A stretch of DNA of 64,000 nt from Prevotella sp. oral taxon 299 str. F0039 (GCF_000163055.2 NC_022124.1:558001-622000); one strand, 5' to 3'. Counted from the first letter of the stretch, positions 15,965-25,787 are shown. Made by a program: numbers and translations. Notes: generated from the letters alone by a model not told the origin.

Positions 15965-18154
15965 ATGTCTAATTTACGATTCCAAGTTGTTGCCGAGGCG
16001 TTTAAAAAGCGTCCTTTAGAAGTAGAAACACCTGCAGAACGCCCATCAGAGTTCTTCGCAAAGTATGTGTTTAACCGTGAGAAGATGTATAAATATCTTC
16101 CTTTAGATATTTATAACAAGCTCATTGACGTGATAGATAATGGTTCGCACTTAGACCGTTCTATTGCAAATGCGGTGGCAAAAGGTATGAAGCAGTGGGC
16201 AGAAGAATATGGAGTGACCCATTATACACACTGGTTTCAACCCCTAACAGAGGGAACTGCAGAGAAACATGATGCCTTTGTAGAACACGATGGCAAAGGA
16301 GGTTTGATTGAAGAGTTTAGCGGAAAGCTACTTGTTCAGCAAGAACCCGACGCATCTTCGTTCCCTAATGGAGGAATAAGAAATACTTTTGAGGCACGAG
16401 GATATTCGGCTTGGGATCCTACATCGCCTGTGTTTATCATCGATGACACGCTTTGTATTCCTACCATCTTTATCTCTTACACAGGTGAAGCACTCGACTA
16501 TAAAGCACCACTTCTACGCTCTTTGCATGCAGTAGACGTGGCAACAACAGCCGTTTGTAAGTATTTCTACCCCGAAGTAAAGAAGGTTTCAACCAATTTA
16601 GGATGGGAACAAGAATACTTTCTCGTTGATGTAGATCTTTATTTGGCACGCCCTGACTTGATGTTAACAGGCAGAACACTGATGGGACACGATTCTGCTA
16701 AGAACCAACAGATGGACGATCACTACTTTGGAACTATTCCAGAGCGTGTACAAGCATTCATGAAAGACCTCGAAATACAAGCACTTGAATTAGGAATCCC
16801 ATGTAAAACACGTCATAATGAGGTGGCTCCCAATCAGTTTGAACTTGCTCCTATCTTCGAAGAGTGTAACCTTGCCATCGACCATAACATGCTTTTGATG
16901 TCGTTAATGAAGAAAGTGGCACGCAAACATGGCTTTAGAGCATTGCTACACGAAAAACCTTTCGATGGAATAAACGGTAGTGGAAAGCACAATAACTGGA
17001 GTCTTTGCACCGATACAGGCGTTCTTTTGCACTCACCAGGAAAGACTCCCGAAGACAACTTGCGTTTCGTTGTGTTCATTGTAGAGACCTTAATGGCTGT
17101 ATATCGCCACGAAGCACTTCTAAAAGCATCGATAATGAGTGCCACTAACGCACATCGTTTGGGCGGACACGAGGCACCTCCTGCCATTATCTCTGCGTTC
17201 TTGGGTCAACAACTCTCTGGTCTTTTAAAGCATATTGTAGACTCTGATAATGAAACACTGTTCAATGTGGCAGATAAAAAAGGTATGAAATTAGACATTC
17301 CAGAGATACCTGAGCTACTAATTGATAACACAGACAGAAATAGAACCAGTCCTTTTGCCTTCACAGGAAACCGCTTTGAGTTCAGAGCAGTGGGTAGTGA
17401 AGCCAACTGTGCCTCTGCTATGATTGTGCTAAATACTGCCTTTGCAGAAGCAATAACATTGTTCAAAGAGCGTGTAGATGCACTTATTGCGAAGGGAGAA
17501 GACCAAACAAACGCAATCATCAACGTACTTCGTGAAGATATTCGCACTTGTGCTCCAATTGTATTCGAGGGCAATGGCTATTCAGAAGAATGGGTGGTAG
17601 AAGCTAAGAAACGTGGACTCGACTGCGAAACAAGCTGTCCTCTTATCTTTGATCACTATCTAAAGCCCGACTCTGTGGCTATGTTCGAACGTGCAAACGT
17701 GATGAAAAAGAACGAACTAGAAGCTCGTAACGAGGTGAAATGGGAAACCTATACCAAGCGAATTCAAATTGAAGCTCGTGTAATGGGTGACCTAACAATG
17801 AACCATGTCATTCCTGTTGCAACCCATTATCAAAGTCGTTTGGCTAAGAATGTACACAATATGTATGCTATTTTCGATGAATCAAAGGCTAAGAGCTTAA
17901 CTTCTCGTAACCTAAAGATTATCGAAGAGATTGCAGAAAGAACCGAATGTATCGAGACTATGGTTGAGAATTTGGTGGAAGCACGTAAAGTTGCGAATAA
18001 AATAGAAAGCGAAAGAGACAAAGCTATTGCGTATCACGACACCGTTGCGCCTATCATTGAGGACATAAGATACCACATTGATAAGCTCGAATTGATTGTT
18101 GCTGACGAGCTTTGGACACTTCCTAAGTACCGAGAACTATTGTTTATACGATAG
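15965..18154 (+). CDS. glnN: Type III glutamine synthetase
   Basis: A GSIII enzyme that makes glutamine from glutamate, ammonia and ATP in the cytoplasm. The Met at 15965 gives 729 residues, the length of Bacteroides GlnN; an in-frame Met 27 bases earlier is possible but adds an unconserved tail. Visible are the GSIII N-terminal domain (RPSEFFAKYVFNREKMYKYL), the catalytic region LGWEQEYFLVD, the KTRHNEVAPNQFELAPIFE block, NGSGKHNNWSL and the RNRTSPFAFTGNRFEFRAVGS ATP/glutamate-binding segment. GSIII is the main ammonia-assimilating synthetase in many Bacteroidota. A hairpin shared with convergent metG follows. Confidence 0.96.
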   Translation: MSNLRFQVVAEAFKKRPLEVETPAERPSEFFAKYVFNREKMYKYLPLDIYNKLIDVIDNGSHLDRSIANAVAKGMKQWAEEYGVTHYTHWFQPLTEGTAEKHDAFVEHDGKGGLIEEFSGKLLVQQEPDASSFPNGGIRNTFEARGYSAWDPTSPVFIIDDTLCIPTIFISYTGEALDYKAPLLRSLHAVDVATTAVCKYFYPEVKKVSTNLGWEQEYFLVDVDLYLARPDLMLTGRTLMGHDSAKNQQMDDHYFGTIPERVQAFMKDLEIQALELGIPCKTRHNEVAPNQFELAPIFEECNLAIDHNMLLMSLMKKVARKHGFRALLHEKPFDGINGSGKHNNWSLCTDTGVLLHSPGKTPEDNLRFVVFIVETLMAVYRHEALLKASIMSATNAHRLGGHEAPPAIISAFLGQQLSGLLKHIVDSDNETLFNVADKKGMKLDIPEIPELLIDNTDRNRTSPFAFTGNRFEFRAVGSEANCASAMIVLNTAFAEAITLFKERVDALIAKGEDQTNAIINVLREDIRTCAPIVFEGNGYSEEWVVEAKKRGLDCETSCPLIFDHYLKPDSVAMFERANVMKKNELEARNEVKWETYTKRIQIEARVMGDLTMNHVIPVATHYQSRLAKNVHNMYAIFDESKAKSLTSRNLKIIEEIAERTECIETMVENLVEARKVANKIESERDKAIAYHDTVAPIIEDIRYHIDKLELIVADELWTLPKYRELLFIR

Positions 18155-18201
18155 TTCTGCGCTCTACTTTAAAGGTAGAAAGATAATAATATCATAATAA
18201 A

Positions 18202-18247
18202 AAGTTCTCTCTCGAACATGAATAAATCAATGTAAGAGAGAGAACTT
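18202..18247. terminator. Bidirectional terminator between glnN and metG
   Basis: AAGTTCTCTCTC pairs perfectly with GAGAGAGAACTT (12 bp) around a 22-base loop. The plus side continues CTTTGTTTTAT and the minus side TTTATTATGA, so it can serve both convergent genes. Confidence 0.75.
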
Positions 18248-18286
18248 CTTTGTTTTATAGAGTCAATAGCACTGCTATTGCGTTTA
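18243..18286. repeat. 22-bp dyad pair touching the metG stop codon
   Basis: AATAGCACTGCTATT begins at 18265, a perfect 15-bp dyad with matching A-to-T changes in both arms. The preceding 22-base step from 18243 is a weak match and overlaps the terminator. The unit's last three bases (18284-18286) are the metG stop codon. Confidence 0.6.
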
Positions 18287-20329
18287 TCCTACTTGGCTTC
18301 CGGGTTTCACTTCACGAAGAGTTGTGGTTACACTGAGCGACTCATCGAAGTCAACTGCAGATAAAATCATACCTTCACTGGTTATTCCCATGAGCTTACG
18401 AGGCTCGAAATTGGCAATGAAAAGAACGCTCTTGCTCACCAAATCCTCTGGTTCATAGAACTTAGCGATGCCACTTACAATCGTTCTTTCTTTGCCACTG
18501 CCATCGTCTAACGTAAATTTCAAAAGCTTATTAGCCTTCTTCACCTTTTCACATGTTAAGACTTTGCCCACTCTAATGTCTAGTTTTTCAAAGTCTTCGT
18601 AGCTCACTACAGGCTTAATTGGCTTTGCTTTATAATTCGCTTGTTCGTTAGCTTTCTTAATGTTGTCGAGCTTTTCTAATTGGAAAGCAATTGTTTCGTC
18701 TTCAATCTTTTCGAAAAGTAGCTCAGGTTCAGCAAGCTGATGGCCTTGAGTTAGTAGGTCGGTAGCACCTAATTTGCTCCAGTCTGCACTCTCAATGTGA
18801 ATGAGTTGGCGTAGTTTCTTACTGCTAAATGGCAAGAATGGTTCGAAAGCAATAGCTAAGTTAGCCACCAATTGCAAGCAAACATATAAGATAGTTTCAA
18901 CTCGTTGAGGCTCAGTTTTCCATAATTTCCATGGCTCACAGTCGGTCATATACTTGTTTCCGATGCGTGCAATGTTCATAACTTCACGTTGAGCGTCACG
19001 GAATTTATAGTTGTTAAGCAAGGTTTCCACCTTCTCTTTCACGCCTTTTAGCTCGTTAAATACCTCTTTGTCGATGTCAAGAAGCTCGCCACAAGCAGGC
19101 ACAACGCCATTGAAATACTTCTTAGTGAGCTGCAATGCACGATTAACAAAGTTGCCATACACAGCCACAAGCTCGTTATTATTGCGCTCTTGATAATCTT
19201 TCCAAGTGAAATTATTATCCTTTGTTTCAGGCGCATTGGCTGTTAATACATAGCGAAGAACGTCTTGTTTGTTAGGTAATTCTTGTAGATACTCGTGCAA
19301 CCAGATTGCCCAATTGCGAGAAGTACTGATCTTGTTGTCTTCAAGATTTAAGAATTCGTTAGCAGGAACGTTCTCAGGAAGGATATAATCTCCATGCGCT
19401 TTCAACATAGAAGGGAAGATGATGCAGTGGAACACGATGTTATCTTTACCAATAAAGTGCACCAATCGGGTTTCAGAATCTTGCCACCATTTCTTCCAAT
19501 CGTTAGGATATAGCTCCTTAGTATTTGATATATAGCCGATAGGAGCATCGAACCAAACATATAATACCTTTCCTTCTGCTCCCTCAACAGGCACAGGAAT
19601 ACCCCAATTGAGGTCTCTTGTCATGGCACGAGGTTGCAAATCGAGGTCTAACCAGCTTTTACATTGACCATAAACATTGGCTCTCCATTCCTTATGTCCT
19701 TCCAAAATCCACTCTTTAAGCCATGTTTGATAGTCGTTAAGAGGTAGATACCAGTTCTTGGTTTTGCGTAGAACAGGAGTTGAACCGCTGATAGTACTCT
19801 TTGGATTGATGAGTTCTGTGGGTGAAAGGTCACGTCCACAGCTTTCGCATTGGTCGCCATAAGCACCCTCATTGTGGCAATGTGGACATTCGCCAGTGAT
19901 GTATCTGTCTGCCAAGAATTGGTGAACTTCCTCATCGTATAATTGTTCTGTTTCGCCTTCTTGTAGCTTATTGTTATCCAATAGGTGCTTAAAGAAGTCG
20001 GAAGCAGTTTGTTGATGTATTTTAGATGTTGTTCTACTATAAATATCGAAGCTGATACCAAAGTCAGAGAAGCTATCTTTTATAAGTTGATGATAACGGT
20101 CTACAACGTCTTGAGGAGTGATTCCTTCTTTCTTTGCACGAATAGTTATGGGCACACCATGCTCGTCACTACCGCAAATAAATGCCACTTCTTCGCCCTT
20201 TAAACGAAGATATCTAACATAAATGTCGGCTGGAATGTAAACACCTGCTAAGTGTCCGATGTGCACTCCACCGTTTGCATAAGGCAAAGCAGCCGTTACT
20301 GTGGTTCTTTTGTAATTCTTTTCTGCCAT
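18284..20329 (-). CDS. metG: Methionyl-tRNA synthetase
   Basis: Charges tRNA-Met; cytoplasmic and essential. The Met at 20329 gives 681 residues; an upstream in-frame Met at 20365 lies at the predicted transcription start, so it is unlikely to be used. Order: class I signature HIGH in [10 protein letters not shown], a zinc knuckle CPHC...CESC around residues 145-165, the KMSKS-equivalent KISTS, an anticodon-binding helical domain, and a C-terminal EMAPII/Trbp111-like tRNA-binding domain ([20 protein letters not shown]) that mediates dimerisation. The length is usual for Bacteroidota MetG with this appended domain. Confidence 0.97.
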   Translation of the reverse strand: MAEKNYKRTTVTAALPYANGGVHIGHLAGVYIPADIYVRYLRLKGEEVAFICGSDEHGVPITIRAKKEGITPQDVVDRYHQLIKDSFSDFGISFDIYSRTTSKIHQQTASDFFKHLLDNNKLQEGETEQLYDEEVHQFLADRYITGECPHCHNEGAYGDQCESCGRDLSPTELINPKSTISGSTPVLRKTKNWYLPLNDYQTWLKEWILEGHKEWRANVYGQCKSWLDLDLQPRAMTRDLNWGIPVPVEGAEGKVLYVWFDAPIGYISNTKELYPNDWKKWWQDSETRLVHFIGKDNIVFHCIIFPSMLKAHGDYILPENVPANEFLNLEDNKISTSRNWAIWLHEYLQELPNKQDVLRYVLTANAPETKDNNFTWKDYQERNNNELVAVYGNFVNRALQLTKKYFNGVVPACGELLDIDKEVFNELKGVKEKVETLLNNYKFRDAQREVMNIARIGNKYMTDCEPWKLWKTEPQRVETILYVCLQLVANLAIAFEPFLPFSSKKLRQLIHIESADWSKLGATDLLTQGHQLAEPELLFEKIEDETIAFQLEKLDNIKKANEQANYKAKPIKPVVSYEDFEKLDIRVGKVLTCEKVKKANKLLKFTLDDGSGKERTIVSGIAKFYEPEDLVSKSVLFIANFEPRKLMGITSEGMILSAVDFDESLSVTTTLREVKPGSQVG

Positions 20330-20362
20330 TGTATATAGTGTTATTTTATTCTCTTTATCTTG

Positions 20363-20370
20363 CAAATTTA
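20363..20370 (-). promoter_or_regulatory. -7 element of metG
   Basis: Minus-strand TAAATTTG, predicting a start near 20356. This excludes the Met at 20365 and supports the Met at 20329. Confidence 0.5.
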
Positions 20371-20435
20371 CGAATAAAAAATGAGAAGTAGGGGAAAAGA
20401 GCCCTACTTATATCAAAAAGAGAGCAAGGAATAAA

Positions 20436-21440
20436 CTATTCTTTGCTCTCTTTTTCTTTGTATATTACGTTGTTATTGCCGCTTGTAATTTCAAGGTTAT
20501 TGCGATTGGCAGCAATGAAACTATCGATATGTCGAATGCGTTTCTCTTCGAGAATCTCGTCTACTGCAATTAAAATGCCCGTTTCTTCTACATCTCCGAA
20601 ACCCTTATTGATGGCTGTCCCAAATAACTTCATCGTAGGACTTAAGCCCATATAGGCATTAATAAGAGGTGGAATGTTGTAGCCCATTTGTCGAATTTCT
20701 CGATTAAGAATCTTATAATTCTCTTTGAATGAGTTGGCATTGAAAAGCTCTTCAAACACTTTCTCGTCGGTTTCGAGCTCCAATGGCTTTGTTGGAACAA
20801 TGAGGTTCTCTTTATCGTCGAAGTATTTTTTGAGGAAAAAGAGAATCATATCTCTACCATAGCGAATGTAAGAGGGGTACATAGTCATCTTTCCGAAGAA
20901 GTATTTCACCTTTGGATTGATAACAGTTAGTGCGCCTAATCCGTCCCAAAGATTGTCTAATGCAAAGATACTCTTAGTGTTTGTACGCACATTTTGATAT
21001 TCGAGCGAAACAAATGAGCGTCCAAGTTCAACCGAATAAGGCATATAGTCTTTAATAAACTGGTCGCTAAAATGGAACATGTGACTTGTTGCAAGCTTTG
21101 GTTGACCTGTCTTTTCGTCTAATTCCCAATCTTCTCCAAACGAATATCTGTATCCTCCTATAATTTCTTCAGCCTCTGGATTCCACACAATAAGCTGTTT
21201 ATAGCAGTTGGGGCAGATATCGAATTCGTCGATATCCATGCTCTTTCCAGTGCCACCACCAGCCGTTCTAAAGGCTATTTCACGCAAACGTCCAATCTCT
21301 TTCATCACATTTGGAGCGTTGTGCGCAGTGATAACATAAATATCGTTATGACTTTTATTGGTTACACGTAAACGCTTTTCGGGCGTAAGCTCACTTTTTA
21401 AAAGTTCTTTGTCGATAGCATTTATGATGGCTTCTTCCAT
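20436..21440 (-). CDS. glsB: GNAT/hemolysin-like N-acyltransferase of glycine lipid synthesis
   Basis: A 334-residue protein resembling Bacteroides GlsB and the acyltransferase half of OlsF. It is expected to N-acylate glycine with a 3-hydroxy fatty acid from acyl-ACP, the first step to glycine lipids and related serine lipids. The N-terminal half has the hemolysin-like GNAT pattern (EIGRLREIAFRTAGGGTGKSMDIDEFD, EIIGGYRYSFGED, ELGRSFVSLEYQ). The C-terminal third is helical (YNIPPLINAYMGLSPTMKLFGTAIN). The partner O-acyltransferase gene lies 60 bases upstream in the same orientation, the usual arrangement. Function is by family and context. Confidence 0.82.
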   Translation of the reverse strand: MEEAIINAIDKELLKSELTPEKRLRVTNKSHNDIYVITAHNAPNVMKEIGRLREIAFRTAGGGTGKSMDIDEFDICPNCYKQLIVWNPEAEEIIGGYRYSFGEDWELDEKTGQPKLATSHMFHFSDQFIKDYMPYSVELGRSFVSLEYQNVRTNTKSIFALDNLWDGLGALTVINPKVKYFFGKMTMYPSYIRYGRDMILFFLKKYFDDKENLIVPTKPLELETDEKVFEELFNANSFKENYKILNREIRQMGYNIPPLINAYMGLSPTMKLFGTAINKGFGDVEETGILIAVDEILEEKRIRHIDSFIAANRNNLEITSGNNNVIYKEKESKE

Positions 21441-21500
21441 GATTTTTGTTTGAAGAATTTATTTACTATTGTGGTTGTTGCAACGAATTGCGTTGTGATA

Positions 21501-22319
21501 TTAAAGTTCGTACACTCGTTTTTTTACCTCTTGTGCCCATTCTAATGGAGTTTTCGATTTGTCGAAAGTTTGCCAAGGAATAGGTTTCCCGATGGTTATG
21601 GTGAATGTTTTATGAACGTTTTTATACATTTCGTCTACAAGATAGAGCATTGCAAGGTTGAAAGGAATGTGCAACATCTTGCAGATGTTTGCCAAACGAT
21701 AAAAGAATGGCGAGTTGGTTCCTTCGAAATGAATGGGGACAACGTCTCTTTGTGTGTCGATACTTTTGGTTATAAAGGTCTTTTTCCACTCCAAATCTCT
21801 CACCAGTCCATTCGTTTTTCTACTGCAAAGTCCTGCTGGAAACATCAAAATATGGTTGTTTCCTTTGAAGCCTTCTTCAACCATTGCGGGGAAATTGCGA
21901 CTTTGATGTCCTGTTTTGTTAATGGCAATGCAAAGCGGAGCCAATCCTGGTAGGTTCATTAAGAGGTCGTTCACCAAGTAACGAAAATTACTATCATAGT
22001 GCTGACCAATAACACTTCCGAGTGCAACGCCATCTATTCCACCTAAGGGATGATTCGAAACAAAGGTGTAAAGCTTTCCATCGTCTTTGTTAGGGAGGTT
22101 TTCTTCGCCTTTGATTTGGAGGGTGATGTCGAGATATTTCACACATTCTTTGAGCCATGGTGTACCCACTTTGTCTCTACTTTCATGTAAGAAAGCATTC
22201 ACTTGGTCTTGATGAATGATGTGTTTTAGATATCTTACGAGAAAAGAGGGTACAAATTTCGCCTTCGCTCCCATCTTTTCTTTTAGTATTTTGTCGATAT
22301 CTATCGTTTTCTCTGTCAT
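21501..22319 (-). CDS. glsA: PlsC-like O-acyltransferase of glycine lipid synthesis
   Basis: A 272-residue lysophospholipid-acyltransferase-like protein. The catalytic block reads SNHPLGGIDG, the spaced His/Asp motif of this branch; NHILMFPAGLCSRK supplies the conserved Pro-x-Gly and basic region. It should add the second acyl chain to N-acylglycine at the inner membrane, although no clear transmembrane helix is seen. It is first in a two-gene unit with glsB, with a -7 element only about 36 bases before its ATG. A general lysophosphatidate acyltransferase role is the alternative; the adjacent GNAT partner favours GlsA. Confidence 0.8.
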   Translation of the reverse strand: MTEKTIDIDKILKEKMGAKAKFVPSFLVRYLKHIIHQDQVNAFLHESRDKVGTPWLKECVKYLDITLQIKGEENLPNKDDGKLYTFVSNHPLGGIDGVALGSVIGQHYDSNFRYLVNDLLMNLPGLAPLCIAINKTGHQSRNFPAMVEEGFKGNNHILMFPAGLCSRKTNGLVRDLEWKKTFITKSIDTQRDVVPIHFEGTNSPFFYRLANICKMLHIPFNLAMLYLVDEMYKNVHKTFTITIGKPIPWQTFDKSKTPLEWAQEVKKRVYEL

Positions 22320-22354
22320 GCTTTCTCTCTCTTGAAGTCGTCTCTAACGATATG

Positions 22355-22362
22355 CAAAAATA
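22355..22362 (-). promoter_or_regulatory. -7 element of glsA-glsB
   Basis: Minus-strand TATTTTTG, 36 bases before the glsA ATG, giving a leader of under 30 nt, short compared with most promoters here. Confidence 0.5.
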
Positions 22363-22506
22363 ATATTTCTTTTTCTAAAAATACGATTTTGTGATATGTT
22401 TTTGTAGCCTTTTATTTGCATTGGTAAGGCTGAATTAGATTTTTGCATGCTTATTGAACGATATTAGCATGAAATGAAAAAAATAGGGATGAAAAGACTG
22501 AATAAT

Positions 22507-22594
22507 AATCTCTATGCTTTTACATCCTAAAAACATTGAGATTGAAGTGCAAAAGCATTGACTTTTCGAGATAAAAGGACTGCTTTTGCAGAAC
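22507..22594. repeat. 22-bp dyad array C, four units
   Basis: Units begin at 22507, 22529, 22551 and 22573. Cores are AATCTCTATGCTTTT, AAAAACATTGAGATT, AAAAGCATTGACTTT and AAAAGGACTGCTTTT. It lies 12 bases beyond the ctpA terminator and about 145 bases upstream of the glsA -7 box. Confidence 0.88.
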
Positions 22595-22605
22595 GAAAAG
22601 AAAAC

Positions 22606-22643
22606 AACCCGTTCGCAACTTTCTGTAAGTTTTCGAACGGGTT
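22606..22643 (-). terminator. Terminator of the S41 protease gene
   Basis: AACCCGTTCG and CGAACGGGTT pair perfectly (10 bp). On the minus strand the stem is followed by GTTTTCTTTTC. It starts 23 bases past the protease stop codon. Confidence 0.8.
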
Positions 22644-22665
22644 GATAATGATTGTTATGAAAGAT

Positions 22666-24327
22666 TTATTTCTTCTTCAATAAATCTTTATATTCTTTGG
22701 GATTGTTGAGCAACTCAACAGCCTTTTTCCATTGCTTGTCTTGTTGCAAAGAGTGAACAATTCCGCCTTCTTGGAAATAGTAGGCCTGAACGATGTCGTT
22801 AGCAAGAAGATTAGATATAAATGCTTTGTTATATTCTAAATCGTGTGCAATGTTGTGTTGAAGCTTTTCTTTTAGAGCTTCTAACTGTGGTTTTGCATCG
22901 TTGTAATAACCTTCGAACTTAGCCAATCGAATGATGTTGTCGAGATATTTAGAGGTTTCTCCGTCGTATTTAAAACCGCTTTTAATAACCTTATCTTTAA
23001 ATATTTGGTAGTCGGCATCGCTTATTACAAATTTTTCAGGACTGCTAATATTTGGGTGTTTAGCAATGTAATCTACCTCATAGTTAAACATCACTTCGTT
23101 AGAATCACGCACCCCTGCAAGATAGAAGGCAATGTTTGGTACAGAATCTGCCTTTACAACAATGTCGGGAGTGATACCACCACCATCTTTAACGGCACGA
23201 CCAAGGCGAGTATAGAATGTTTTTGTTAATGAATCGGGCACGTGTTCCATGCGTCCTCCATTACTATGTTTGTAGCGAATTGCTTGGATACAGCGACCAC
23301 TTGGGATGTAGTATTTACTTGTTGTTAGCTTCATTAATCCTCCATAAGGCAAGTTGATTACTTGTTGTACAAGTCCTTTTCCGAATGTTCGTGTGCCAAG
23401 AATCACCGCACGGTCGAGGTCTTGCAAGCTACCACTTGTAATTTCACTCGCACTCGCACTGTTTCCATCTACTAAAACAACGATGGGCATAATCGTATCT
23501 AAAGGTTCTTCGGTTGTTTTATACTCGGCATTAGCACGTTGAAGTTTTCCTTTTGTTTGTACAATAGTGATGCCTTTAGGAACGAACATGTTAACAATTT
23601 GAACAGCTTCGCCTAGCGATCCGCCGCCATTGCCACGCAAGTCGATTACCAATCCTTTAGCACCTTTGTTCTTTAGATCTACAAAAGCCGATCTAATTTG
23701 CTTTGCACTACCTTCGGTGAACGATGTATATTTAATATAACCGATGTTTCCTGGTTGTATTCCATAATAAGGAACAGAAGGAAGTTGAATTGATCGTCGG
23801 GTGATTTTGAATGTAAGTATCTTTGATGTTGATGGGCGTTTCACCTTTAATTTAAACGAAGTGCCAGGTTCGCCACGTAAAGAATTGCTTACATAACTAT
23901 TATCTTTGCCTGTCATTGGCTTGTCGTCGATACTCAATATGATGTCGCCTTTCTTCAAACCCGCTTCTGCTGCAGGTGTATTAGCATAAGCTTGGTCGAT
24001 AACAACATTCTTTAATTGGTTGTTATATTTAATAAGTGCACCGATACCCGCATATTTTCCAGTGAGAGTGGTATTGAGTTCGTCGTTCTTTTCTTTAGTA
24101 TAGTATTCTGTGTAAGGATCTAAACTATTGAGCATAGAGTTGATGCCATAGCCTATAACCTCGTTTGCATCGAGTGTATCTACATACAATAAATCGAGAT
24201 TTTTATAAAGAGCATTAAAAACATCGAGGTTTTTTGCGACTTTACTACTGTGATTGTTGGTTTGAGCAATCATTGAAAAGGTGCTAATGAGCACTGCAAG
24301 TAAAAATGCAATTCGTTTCATTTTCAA
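22666..24327 (-). CDS. C-terminal processing protease (S41 family)
   Basis: A 553-residue periplasmic serine protease with signal peptide ending near SMIAQ (residue 21). Order: N-terminal helical region; PDZ domain about residues 90-165 (AGIGALIKYNNQ, AEAGLKKGDIILSIDDKPM) that recognises substrate C termini; S41 core with LVIDLRGNGGGSL; the catalytic Ser292 in GNSASASEI and Lys317 in TFGKG, 25 residues apart as in E. coli Prc. The last 150 residues form a helical tail. CtpA-type proteases trim or degrade envelope proteins. A conserved long form in Bacteroidota matches this length. Met3 is an alternative start. Confidence 0.92.
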   Translation of the reverse strand: MKMKRIAFLLAVLISTFSMIAQTNNHSSKVAKNLDVFNALYKNLDLLYVDTLDANEVIGYGINSMLNSLDPYTEYYTKEKNDELNTTLTGKYAGIGALIKYNNQLKNVVIDQAYANTPAAEAGLKKGDIILSIDDKPMTGKDNSYVSNSLRGEPGTSFKLKVKRPSTSKILTFKITRRSIQLPSVPYYGIQPGNIGYIKYTSFTEGSAKQIRSAFVDLKNKGAKGLVIDLRGNGGGSLGEAVQIVNMFVPKGITIVQTKGKLQRANAEYKTTEEPLDTIMPIVVLVDGNSASASEITSGSLQDLDRAVILGTRTFGKGLVQQVINLPYGGLMKLTTSKYYIPSGRCIQAIRYKHSNGGRMEHVPDSLTKTFYTRLGRAVKDGGGITPDIVVKADSVPNIAFYLAGVRDSNEVMFNYEVDYIAKHPNISSPEKFVISDADYQIFKDKVIKSGFKYDGETSKYLDNIIRLAKFEGYYNDAKPQLEALKEKLQHNIAHDLEYNKAFISNLLANDIVQAYYFQEGGIVHSLQQDKQWKKAVELLNNPKEYKDLLKKK

Positions 24328-24495
24328 TATAATTTTATAAGAAGTTTTCTGTTAGGATGATGCTATTATAATAAGGTAGAGGGCAATTTCGTTTATTGTT
24401 CTTTATTTCTTATTACATGTGTGTGCTGTTTTCCTTAGCGACCAAACAAACTTCTTCTGGTTGAAGATTCTTTTCTAATAAAGTATTTTGCTATA

Positions 24496-24503
24496 CAAAG
24501 ATA
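24496..24503 (-). promoter_or_regulatory. -7 element of the S41 protease gene
   Basis: Minus-strand TATCTTTG, 169 bases before the ATG. No ORF lies between, so the transcript would carry a leader of about 160 nt. Confidence 0.4.
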
Positions 24504-24584
24504 GCGTTTTTACAATAAAATGAGCAAGAAAAATACGTGTAAAAGTACTTTTTTTCATCAAAATCGAAAAAAATAAGGAAAATA

Positions 24585-24616
24585 TTTGGAAGATTAAAAT
24601 AAACCTATTACCTTTG
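24585..24616 (+). promoter_or_regulatory. Promoter of tRNA-Asn
   Basis: TTTG at 24585-24588, a 20-base spacer and TACCTTTG at 24609-24616 give a full match to the Bacteroidota -33/-7 promoter. The tRNA starts 20 bases later. Confidence 0.75.
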
Positions 24617-24635
24617 CATCGCAATTAAGAACAAT

Positions 24636-24709
24636 GCTTCAATAGCTCAGTTGGTTAGAGCACCTGACTGTTAATCAGGGGGTCGTTGGTTCAAGCCCAT
24701 CTTGAAGCG
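24636..24709 (+). tRNA. tRNA-Asn(GTT)
   Basis: Acceptor GCTTCAA pairs with TTGAAGC, discriminator G. The D arm is GCTCAGTTGGTTAGAGC, the anticodon stem-loop CTGACTGTTAATCAG has anticodon GTT, and the T loop reads TTCAAGC. CCA is not encoded. Confidence 0.96.
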
Positions 24710-24714
24710 CATAA

Positions 24715-24741
24715 GAGTACTAAGGTTTTTCTTTAGTACTC
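24715..24741 (+). terminator. Terminator of tRNA-Asn
   Basis: GAGTACTAAG pairs with CTTTAGTACTC and is followed by TTTTTG. It starts six bases after the tRNA. Confidence 0.85.
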
Positions 24742-24826
24742 TTTTTGTTTTATATACCTTTTTGTGTTGAAATCTCTGTGTGGTTGAGAGGCAGAGAAGG
24801 ATAGATTATGAAGTTATATAAAAAGT

Positions 24827-24867
24827 TAGTCGCCTTAAACATCATGTTGTTGTGTTTAAGACGACTA
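24827..24867 (-). terminator. Terminator of the greA-HIT operon
   Basis: TAGTCGCCTTAAACA pairs with TGTTTAAGACGACTA with one internal mismatch. On the minus strand a T-containing run follows. It lies 26 bases past the HIT gene stop. Confidence 0.7.
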
Positions 24868-24892
24868 TTAATATGTCTCAAAAAATAAGCTT

Positions 24893-25288
24893 TTATTTCT
24901 CGAAAGCGTTTCTTATTTTTTCTGCTATTTGTGCAAGTTCATCTTGAGAGGGGGTTAACTTAGGCTTATGAAAGTTCATATCAGCCTCAGAGTTCATAGG
25001 AACAAGATGAATATGTGCGTGTGGAACTTCTAAACCAATAACGGTGACGCCAATCTTTATACATGGCATTGCTGTTTTAATGGCGTGTGCCACCTTCTTT
25101 GCAAAGACGTTCATTGCAGCCAAATCTTCGTCTGATAAATCGAAGATATAATCTACTTCCTGTTTGGGAACAACCAATGTGTGACCTAATGCCACTGGAT
25201 TGATGTCGAGAAAAGCATAGAACTTATCGTTTTCGGCAATCTTATGTGAAGGAATTTCTCCTGCGATAATCTTTGAAAAAATAGTCAT
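24893..25288 (-). CDS. HIT family nucleotide-binding protein
   Basis: A 131-residue histidine-triad protein. The N-terminal FSKIIAGEIPSHKIAEND and YAFLDINPVALGHTLVVPK segments and the catalytic triad HAHIHLVP are all present. The family hydrolyses nucleoside phosphoramidates or dinucleoside polyphosphates, via a histidine intermediate; the in vivo substrate of Bacteroidota HIT proteins is not established. The ORF starts 31 bases after greA ends and should be translated from the same mRNA. Length is typical (about 130). Confidence 0.93.
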   Translation of the reverse strand: MTIFSKIIAGEIPSHKIAENDKFYAFLDINPVALGHTLVVPKQEVDYIFDLSDEDLAAMNVFAKKVAHAIKTAMPCIKIGVTVIGLEVPHAHIHLVPMNSEADMNFHKPKLTPSQDELAQIAEKIRNAFEK

Positions 25289-25319
25289 AATAATTAGAAT
25301 TTTAGGTTAAACGATGGGC

Positions 25320-25787
25320 TTAATCAATGCTGATAGCATCGATACGTAGTTTGATTGTTCCGTTAGGGATCTTAATTTCAACCTCGTCTCCAACTTTTTT
25401 GTTAAGTAGTCCTTGTGCAATAGGGGTAGTGATAGCCAATTTTCCTTCTTTAAGGTTGGCTTCGCTCTCGCTAACAATGGTGTAAGTCATCTTTGCATTG
25501 TTACCCAAGTTGGTCATAACCACTTTCGACATAATTTGTACAGCATCTGCACTAAGAAGAGAAGTGTCGACGATTTTTGCTTCAGATAAAGACACTTTAA
25601 TCTTATTAATCTTTGATTCTAGGTGAGCCTGAGCCTCTTTGGCAGCATCATACTCAGAGTTTTCGCTTAGGTCGCCCTTATCTCTTGCTTCAGCAATAGC
25701 GGCAGATGCTTTAGGACGCTCAACTGATTCGAGATGTTTTAGTTCAGCTACTAGTTTATCGTAGCCTTCTTGTGACATGTAAGCCAT
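25320..25787 (-). CDS. greA: Transcript cleavage factor GreA
   Basis: A 155-residue elongation factor that enters the RNA polymerase secondary channel and stimulates cleavage of backtracked RNA. The N-terminal coiled coil carries the acidic tip (ARDKGDLSENSEYDAAKEAQ; the Asp and Glu that hold Mg2+ are present). The C-terminal FKBP-like domain contains IAQGLLNKKVGDEVEIKIPNG. MAYMS is the usual Bacteroidota start. It is first in a unit with the HIT gene. The predicted leader of about 120 nt contains a strong hairpin described separately. Confidence 0.96.
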   Translation of the reverse strand: MAYMSQEGYDKLVAELKHLESVERPKASAAIAEARDKGDLSENSEYDAAKEAQAHLESKINKIKVSLSEAKIVDTSLLSADAVQIMSKVVMTNLGNNAKMTYTIVSESEANLKEGKLAITTPIAQGLLNKKVGDEVEIKIPNGTIKLRIDAISID

